In this document: positions 59,909-64,000 of the stretch, one piece after another
How the letters are laid out: each line of letters begins with the position of its first letter
Numbering within the stretch: position 1 is the first letter of the stretch
Source of the DNA: Rhizobium sp. Root1334
GTDB taxonomy: Bacteria > Pseudomonadota > Alphaproteobacteria > Rhizobiales > Rhizobiaceae
Direction: 5' to 3'
Length of the DNA stretch: 64,000 bases
Assembly: GCF_001426665.1 (NCBI RefSeq)
Contig: NZ_LMEY01000029.1
Span: 96,957 to 160,956, forward strand
The notes under the pieces: generated by a model
What the model was told of the DNA's origin: nothing
The model's database searches: none
What the model saw: the letters and a program-made list of their open reading frames with translations, nothing else
Made by a program: the position numbers and the translations under genes

Positions 59909-60526
59909 CTGGAATTCGTCGGATGCGAAACCGGTTGTGCCGCGAACCTGTCATTATCTGTCCATGACCAAAGGTCTGCTTTCGCCCGCCTGAACTGCTC
60001 TCCAATGGCTTAAATGAAGGAGCCAACAGTCTTTTGGAAATGCATCCGTTATGGCCGCTTCGGCCCGGTCGCACTCTTCCAAGAAAAAATTCATCCCCGC
60101 AAATCCCCGCCCTTTAAACCCGTGCGATACTTCTTGCCGTCCCATCACGGATACACCGGTTTGCGTTGCCGGCGAGATGGGGCCGGTGCCCGGATGGTTT
60201 GGCGAAACGCGCGTCAAATCCCCGGGGCTGCGTGAAAGGTGGTTCTCCTCCGGTTCGCAAATGAACCGGGCGTGCCGGGTGGTCACACCGTTCGCAAAAA
60301 ACATCGAACGGGGCGCTGAGAGGTGTCACCTGTTACTACTTTACGAGGCAGCTTTCAGCGCCCCGGCCGGCCTGCTCTTTGAAAACCCACGGCGAATTTT
60401 TCGCGCGTGGACGCAAACCATGGGACATTGTTTGTGCCCAACTTCCTAAGCCCTTCCGACGGGGATGCAATGCCGCAAGAAAGACGGCTGCAAGGAACAG
60501 CAGCGCGGCAAACTCTTACTCCCTCC
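59909..60526. other. Gene-free stretch with stem-loop array
   Basis: More than 600 bases without a supported gene. A run of inverted repeats occupies 60249-60363; see the separate entry. Short frames on both strands have no recognisable protein signature. Confidence 0.5.
60249..60363. ncRNA. Candidate structured RNA: consecutive stem-loops
   Basis: CCGGTTC/GAACCGG (60249-60268), GGTG/CACC (about 60278-60289), CCGTTCG/CGAACGG (60287-60310), and GGGGCGCTGA/TCAGCGCCCC (60309-60363) enclosing AGGTGTCACCT. Four perfect stems in 115 bases is far denser than elsewhere in the window. No known RNA family recognised; strand uncertain. Confidence 0.4.
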
Positions 60527-60574
60527 AAAAGGGTGAGACGGTCCTCCCAGCCAAGCCCAAGGACCGTCCCACCC
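60527..60574 (-). terminator. Terminator of the DUF4345 gene
   Basis: A long stem of 15 bp with one mismatch (60531-60545 with 60560-60574), followed on the minus strand by TTTTGG. It lies about 70 bases past the stop. Confidence 0.75.
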
Positions 60575-60643
60575 GCCGTCTGCGGCAATCGCCTCGCCCC
60601 GTTACAGAGTGGGAAGAAGACGCCGACTGCCGCGCGACCTCGC

Positions 60644-61075
60644 TCAACTCCGGCTTTGGCTCAGCGCCGCCACCCGGCCATGCCAGATGACCAGGCAGGG
60701 CACGACGACGAGCTCCATGCCAAGCCCGAGCACATGCCCCGCCGAGGGTACGCCATCGGCAATCAGCGAATACAGCCGCGCCAGCCCACCGCTGAAGGTC
60801 AGGATTGCCAGAAGCCGAATCCGCTCCGCCTTCGTCTCGATCGCCGGAATACAGCTGTACCAGGCGAGACCAAAGGCCAGGAACAATCCGGACAGGAACC
60901 GGACATGGCTGCTCAAATCCACCGGAGGTTTTGCTTCGGCAAGAAATGCCGGCCCCATCACCACGCCCGCCAGCCCGGCAAACACCGGCAGCATCGCCAG
61001 GATGGCAATGCTCGCTTGAAGCAGGCGCCGCTGGCGGAAATCGGCCGGGCTGATCTGATAGGCAAGACTGGGCAT
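60644..61075 (-). CDS. DUF4345 family membrane protein
   Basis: Protein of 143 residues with four hydrophobic segments, resembling DUF4345 proteins of unknown function: LLQASIAILAMLPVFAGLAG, SGLFLAFGLAWYSCIPAIE, RLLAILTFSGGLARLYSL and LGMELVVVPCLVIWH. ATG at 61075 (MPSLAYQISP) follows GGAGGA; a longer reading is less likely. Confidence 0.75.
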   Translation of the reverse strand: MPSLAYQISPADFRQRRLLQASIAILAMLPVFAGLAGVVMGPAFLAEAKPPVDLSSHVRFLSGLFLAFGLAWYSCIPAIETKAERIRLLAILTFSGGLARLYSLIADGVPSAGHVLGLGMELVVVPCLVIWHGRVAALSQSRS

Positions 61076-61248
61076 CGCACATCCTCCTGAAGTCATCAGA
61101 GGAGTACGGGCGGGGGCGCCGCGAGGTTTCAGCAGCTCGAACACATCGGCGTGATGACAACCGAACGGCGACCATCACCGCGGCGCGCCACTCATCGGCG
61201 GGGCGCCGCATATTGATTCGCACGCCAACAGGCGCTATCTAGGAATTC

Positions 61249-61300
61249 GTGGTGATTTGGCCGGCCGGCTTGCAGCCACGTTAAATAAGTCGCTAAAGGG
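61249..61300 (+). promoter_or_regulatory. SAM-II riboswitch upstream of metA
   Basis: CGTGGTGATTTGG, a short stem CCGG-CCGG, GCTTGCAGCCACG, TTAAATAAGT and CGCTAAAGGG in order: the P1 stem CGTGG/CCACG, the loop-1 and the pseudoknot elements of the alphaproteobacterial SAM-II aptamer, which sits before metA in relatives. Ligand binding lowers metA expression. Confidence 0.92.
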
Positions 61301-61324
61301 CCGTGCGAGCGCAAGCAAGCGGGG

Positions 61325-61357
61325 CCGGGAGCGATTCCTATCGTTGCCGGTTTTTTT
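61325..61357 (+). terminator. Terminator-like hairpin between SAM-II aptamer and metA
   Basis: CCGGGAGCGAT (61325-61335) pairs with ATCGTTGCCGG (61340-61350) apart from one mismatch and one G-U, then seven T at 61351-61357. It is upstream of the metA start at 61391, so it may be a riboswitch-controlled terminator. Confidence 0.75.
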
Positions 61358-61390
61358 GTGCCGGTCTGTTCGTTGAACCGAGTGTTGCCC

Positions 61391-62317
61391 ATGCCGATCA
61401 AGATTCCCGATACGCTGCCTGCCTATGAAACCCTCGTCAAAGAGGGCGTGCGGGTGATGACCGAAACCATGGCGGTCCGCCAGGATATCCGGCCGCTGCA
61501 GATCGGCCTGCTCAATCTGATGCCGAACAAGATCAAGACCGAAGTGCAGATGGCGCGCCTCGTCGGCGCCTCGCCGCTACAGGTCGAGTTCTCGCTGATC
61601 CGTCTCGGCGGCCACAAGGCCAAGAACACCCCGGAAGAGCATCTGCTCGCCTTCTACGAAACGTGGGACGAGGTGAAACATCGCACGTTCGATGGCCTGA
61701 TCATCACCGGCGCGCCGGTCGAGACGCTCGACTACGAGGACGTCACCTACTGGAACGAGATGCAGCAGATCCTTGACTGGACCCATACCAATGTCCATTC
61801 GACGCTGAACATCTGCTGGGGGGCGATGGCGGCGATCTACCATTTCCATGGCGTGCCGAAATACGCGCTGAAGGAAAAGGCATTCGGCGTCTACCGCCAT
61901 CACAATCTCAACCCGTCCTCGCCCTATCTCAGCGGCTTCTCGGATGATTTCCAGATTCCCGTGTCGCGCTGGACCGAGGTGCGCCGTGCCGATATCGAGA
62001 AAAGGCCCGAGCTGGAAATCCTGATGGAATCCGATGAAATGGGCGTCTGCTTCGTGCATGAGAAGGCGGGCAACCGGCTCTATGTCTTCAACCATGTCGA
62101 ATATGATTCGACCTCGCTGTCTGACGAATATTTCCGCGATGTCGATGCCGGTGTGCCGATCAAGATGCCGCACAACCATTTCCCGCATAACGATCCGACA
62201 CTGACGCCGCAAAATCGCTGGCGCAGCCACGCGCACCTGTTGTTCGGCAACTGGATCAACGATATCTATCAGACGACATCCTATGATCTCGCCGATATCG
62301 GGAAGGACAGACGCTGA
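61391..62317 (+). CDS. metA: Homoserine O-acyltransferase MetA (acetyl-CoA type predicted)
   Basis: First committed step of methionine synthesis; 308 residues of the MetA family. It shows [14 protein letters not shown], the catalytic C142 in [15 protein letters not shown] and VFNHVEYD with the catalytic His and Glu. At position 111 there is Glu ([13 protein letters not shown]); this residue selects acetyl-CoA, while Gly at 111 selects succinyl-CoA, so the enzyme is predicted to be an acetyltransferase. ATG at 61391 (MPIKIPDTL) is the family start. Confidence 0.94.
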   Translation: MPIKIPDTLPAYETLVKEGVRVMTETMAVRQDIRPLQIGLLNLMPNKIKTEVQMARLVGASPLQVEFSLIRLGGHKAKNTPEEHLLAFYETWDEVKHRTFDGLIITGAPVETLDYEDVTYWNEMQQILDWTHTNVHSTLNICWGAMAAIYHFHGVPKYALKEKAFGVYRHHNLNPSSPYLSGFSDDFQIPVSRWTEVRRADIEKRPELEILMESDEMGVCFVHEKAGNRLYVFNHVEYDSTSLSDEYFRDVDAGVPIKMPHNHFPHNDPTLTPQNRWRSHAHLLFGNWINDIYQTTSYDLADIGKDRR

Positions 62318-62766
62318 CCGCAACCCTCACCATCCGCCCCATCGAATCCGGCGACGAGCAGGACTGGCGCCGCCTGTGGAAGGCCTATCTGGCCTTCTAC
62401 GAAACCACCCTGCCGGAAGACATCTACGCCCTCACCTTCTCGCGGCTCCTGAGTGGTGCTGCACATGAATATGCGGGTTTTCTTGCGGTTCTCGATGGCA
62501 GGCCGGTTGGCCTTGCGCATTACCTCTTTCATCGCTCCTGCTGGCAAAAGAACTCAATCTGTTACCTGCAGGACCTGTTCGCCGATCCTGAGGTTCGCGG
62601 ACAGGGGATCGGCCGGGCGCTGATCGAGGCCGTCTATGCCCGGGCAAACGCGGAAAAGGCCGAAGAAGTGTACTGGATGACCCAGGACTTCAACGCCAAT
62701 GCCCGCAAGCTCTATGACCGCATCGCAGACAAGACCCCCTTCATCATCTACCAGAAGACGTTCTGA
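62314..62766 (+). CDS. GNAT family N-acetyltransferase with apparent CTG start
   Basis: A 150-residue acetyltransferase immediately after met[43 protein letters not shown] (acetyl-CoA loop R/Q-x2-G-x-G) and a closing [22 protein letters not shown]. No ATG, GTG or TTG lies in this frame before the conserved region, and a stop at 62284 closes it upstream. The CTG at 62314 overlaps the metA stop as CTGA and has GGAAGGAC 6-12 bases before it. Translational coupling from metA is likely. Confidence 0.85.
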   Translation: MTATLTIRPIESGDEQDWRRLWKAYLAFYETTLPEDIYALTFSRLLSGAAHEYAGFLAVLDGRPVGLAHYLFHRSCWQKNSICYLQDLFADPEVRGQGIGRALIEAVYARANAEKAEEVYWMTQDFNANARKLYDRIADKTPFIIYQKTF

Positions 62767-62901
62767 AACGGATCGGCCTGTCTCTGCAGGAAGGTGATGC
62801 GAGCCTGAGGCGGCCACCGTCGTTAATTGTATGACTTTTCGGTTGCCGCGTTCAACGAAATGACGCAGTTTGCCGCCGGGAAGAGTGGAGGAAGAATACC
62901 C

Positions 62902-63918
62902 GTGCAGACAGAGACTGAAGTATTCGGCCATATGCCGTCCGGCGAACCCGTGCACCGCATCGTCATCAAGGGCGGCGGGCTGACCGCGCATATCCTCACC
63001 TGGGGCTCGGTCATCCAGGACCTGCGCCTCGATGGCCACGCTGCTCCTCTTGTGCTCGGCTTTGAGAATTTCGCCGATTATCTCACCCATTCCCCTTATT
63101 TCGGCGCCACGCCCGGCCGCAATGCCAACCGCATCGGCAGCGGCCGATTTGCCATCGATGGCGTCTCCTACCAGCTCGAATGCAACGAGAAGGGCGTTAC
63201 CCACCTGCACGGCGGCAGCGACGGCATTGCCAAGCGCCTGTGGACCTTGATCGAGGCGGCGGAAAACCGCGCCGTGCTGCAGATCGTCGATCCGGATGGC
63301 CGCGCCGGCTATCCCGGCAATTGCACCATCACCTGCACCTACACCGTCAGCGATGGTGGCGTCCTCAACGTCCTCTATGAGAGCACCACGGACCGCGCAA
63401 CGATCTGCAACGTCTGTCAGCACAGCTATTTCAACCTCGATGGCACTACCGATGCGCTCGGCCATGATGCGATGATCGCCGCCAACAGCTATCTGCCGAC
63501 CGACGAGCTGCAGGTCCCGACCGGCGAGATCCGCTCCGTCGAAGGCACCGTTTTCGACCTGCGCGCCATGACGCCGCTGCGCCGCCAGCTGGAAGGCGAC
63601 AAGATCGGCTACGACCACAATTTCTGCCTGGCGGACGCCCGAGGCGCCAAGCAATCCGTCGCGCTGGTGCGCAGCATCAATTCCGGCGTTTCGCTGGAAG
63701 TCCGCACCACCGAGCCCGGCGTGCAGTTCTATACCGGCTTCAAGATGGACGTTCCCGTGCCCGGCCTCGAAGGCCGTCATTACGGGCCTTTCGCAGGCTT
63801 CTGCCTGGAAACCCAGATCTGGCCGGATGCGATCAACCACGCCAATTTCCCGCAAGCCGTCCTGCGGCCCGGTGAAACGCTCAGGCAGGAAACCGATTAC
63901 GTCTTCACCCGTAGCTGA
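62902..63918 (+). CDS. galM: Aldose 1-epimerase (mutarotase)
   Basis: Interconverts anomers of galactose and other aldoses; 338 residues. It has LTWGSVIQDLRLDG, FGATPGRNANRIGSGRF with the substrate arginine and asparagine, GVTHLHGGSDG (catalytic-site His), CQHSYFNLDG with the catalytic base region, YDHNFCLAD and the late GFCLETQIWPDAINHANFP with the catalytic Glu. The GTG at 62902 is chosen because GGAGGAAG lies 8 bases before it; a TTG at 62827 gives an odd N-terminus. Confidence 0.93.
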   Translation: MQTETEVFGHMPSGEPVHRIVIKGGGLTAHILTWGSVIQDLRLDGHAAPLVLGFENFADYLTHSPYFGATPGRNANRIGSGRFAIDGVSYQLECNEKGVTHLHGGSDGIAKRLWTLIEAAENRAVLQIVDPDGRAGYPGNCTITCTYTVSDGGVLNVLYESTTDRATICNVCQHSYFNLDGTTDALGHDAMIAANSYLPTDELQVPTGEIRSVEGTVFDLRAMTPLRRQLEGDKIGYDHNFCLADARGAKQSVALVRSINSGVSLEVRTTEPGVQFYTGFKMDVPVPGLEGRHYGPFAGFCLETQIWPDAINHANFPQAVLRPGETLRQETDYVFTRS

Positions 63919-64000
63919 CCGCTCGAGAGCCGTCTGCCGCCTGCTCAGGATCAGCCTGAAGGACATGGACCGCCCCCGTTGCGGCGCGTCATCCTTTGGC

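Noticed and set aside
60249..60268. GGTTCGCAAATGAACC considered as a tRNA T-arm
   Set aside because: No acceptor, D or anticodon arms at the right distances, and the loop does not match the T-loop consensus.
59954..60449. Small frames on both strands in the gene-free stretch, considered as a transposase or pseudogene remnant
   Set aside because: None shows DDE, HTH or other transposase features, and no terminal inverted repeats or target duplications are seen.

Overview
The window is chromosomal DNA of an alphaproteobacterium, most likely a member of the Rhizobiaceae (Rhizobium/Agrobacterium/Sinorhizobium group). The evidence is gene order: mdh-sucC-sucD-sucA-sucB followed by a MAPEG/LysE/SDR cluster and lpd; sdhCDAB; tsaD-gpsA divergent from hemC-hemD-Mic60-hemY. 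There is also an RpoH2-type sigma factor behind an EcfG-type promoter, a SAM-II riboswitch on metA, an Omp19-like lipoprotein, and several copies of a RIME-like palindromic repeat. Base composition is GC-rich throughout, with somewhat more AT in a few intergenic stretches.

Layout. 1-7.9 kb: end of a transaldolase, an AAA ATPase and an acyltransferase, xerC, a TraB/GumN protein, a short FtsZ paralogue, a CHASE3-adenylate cyclase and a DUF2867 protein. 8-19.4 kb: the 2-oxoglutarate dehydrogenase / succinyl-CoA ligase / malate dehydrogenase block on the minus strand. 19.5-22.7 kb: zapE, an Omp19-like lipoprotein and an unrecognised 308-aa protein. 22.8-26.3 kb: succinate dehydrogenase. 26.5-29.2 kb: small proteins and a probable ETF-beta lysine methyltransferase. 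29.2-37.4 kb: gpsA and tsaD on one strand; hemC, hemD, Mic60-like, HemY-like, TerB-like and a glutamine amidotransferase on the other. 37.4-41.2 kb: MFS transporter, YggT, inorganic pyrophosphatase, a secreted protein and a GNAT. 41.2-47.8 kb: rpoH2, a PAS-PAS-GGDEF protein, a second class B penicillin-binding protein and an M48 lipoprotein protease. 48-51.9 kb: thiBPQ with a TPP riboswitch. 52-57.3 kb: MFS efflux pump with divergent MarR regulator, thiN and an ABC-F ATPase. 57.4-60.6 kb: a more accessory-looking segment with a SulP transporter, a CDF-like protein and two gene-poor stretches. 60.6-64 kb: DUF4345 protein, SAM-II/metA, a GNAT that appears to start with CTG, and galM.

How the parts fit together. 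Most of the window is central metabolism: the TCA cycle from 2-oxoglutarate to oxaloacetate is nearly complete (sucAB, lpd, sucCD, sdhCDAB, mdh; fumarase is not here). Succinyl-CoA and glycine feed heme synthesis, represented by hemC and hemD. Two thiamine loci (uptake under a TPP riboswitch, and thiN) supply the cofactor that SucA uses. Cell-division functions recur (FtsZ paralogue, ZapE, class B PBP, XerC), and three runs of TTAA-N7-TTAA that look like CtrA boxes lie near some of these genes.

I did not find a CRISPR array, prophage, intact insertion sequence, rRNA, tRNA or an obvious new defence system. The most interesting unexplained signals are regulatory: a TTAA ladder upstream of the PBP gene, a run of stem-loops in a gene-free stretch at 60.2-60.4 kb, a CTG-initiated GNAT fused by overlap to metA, and perfect palindromes at the mdh and sdh promoters.
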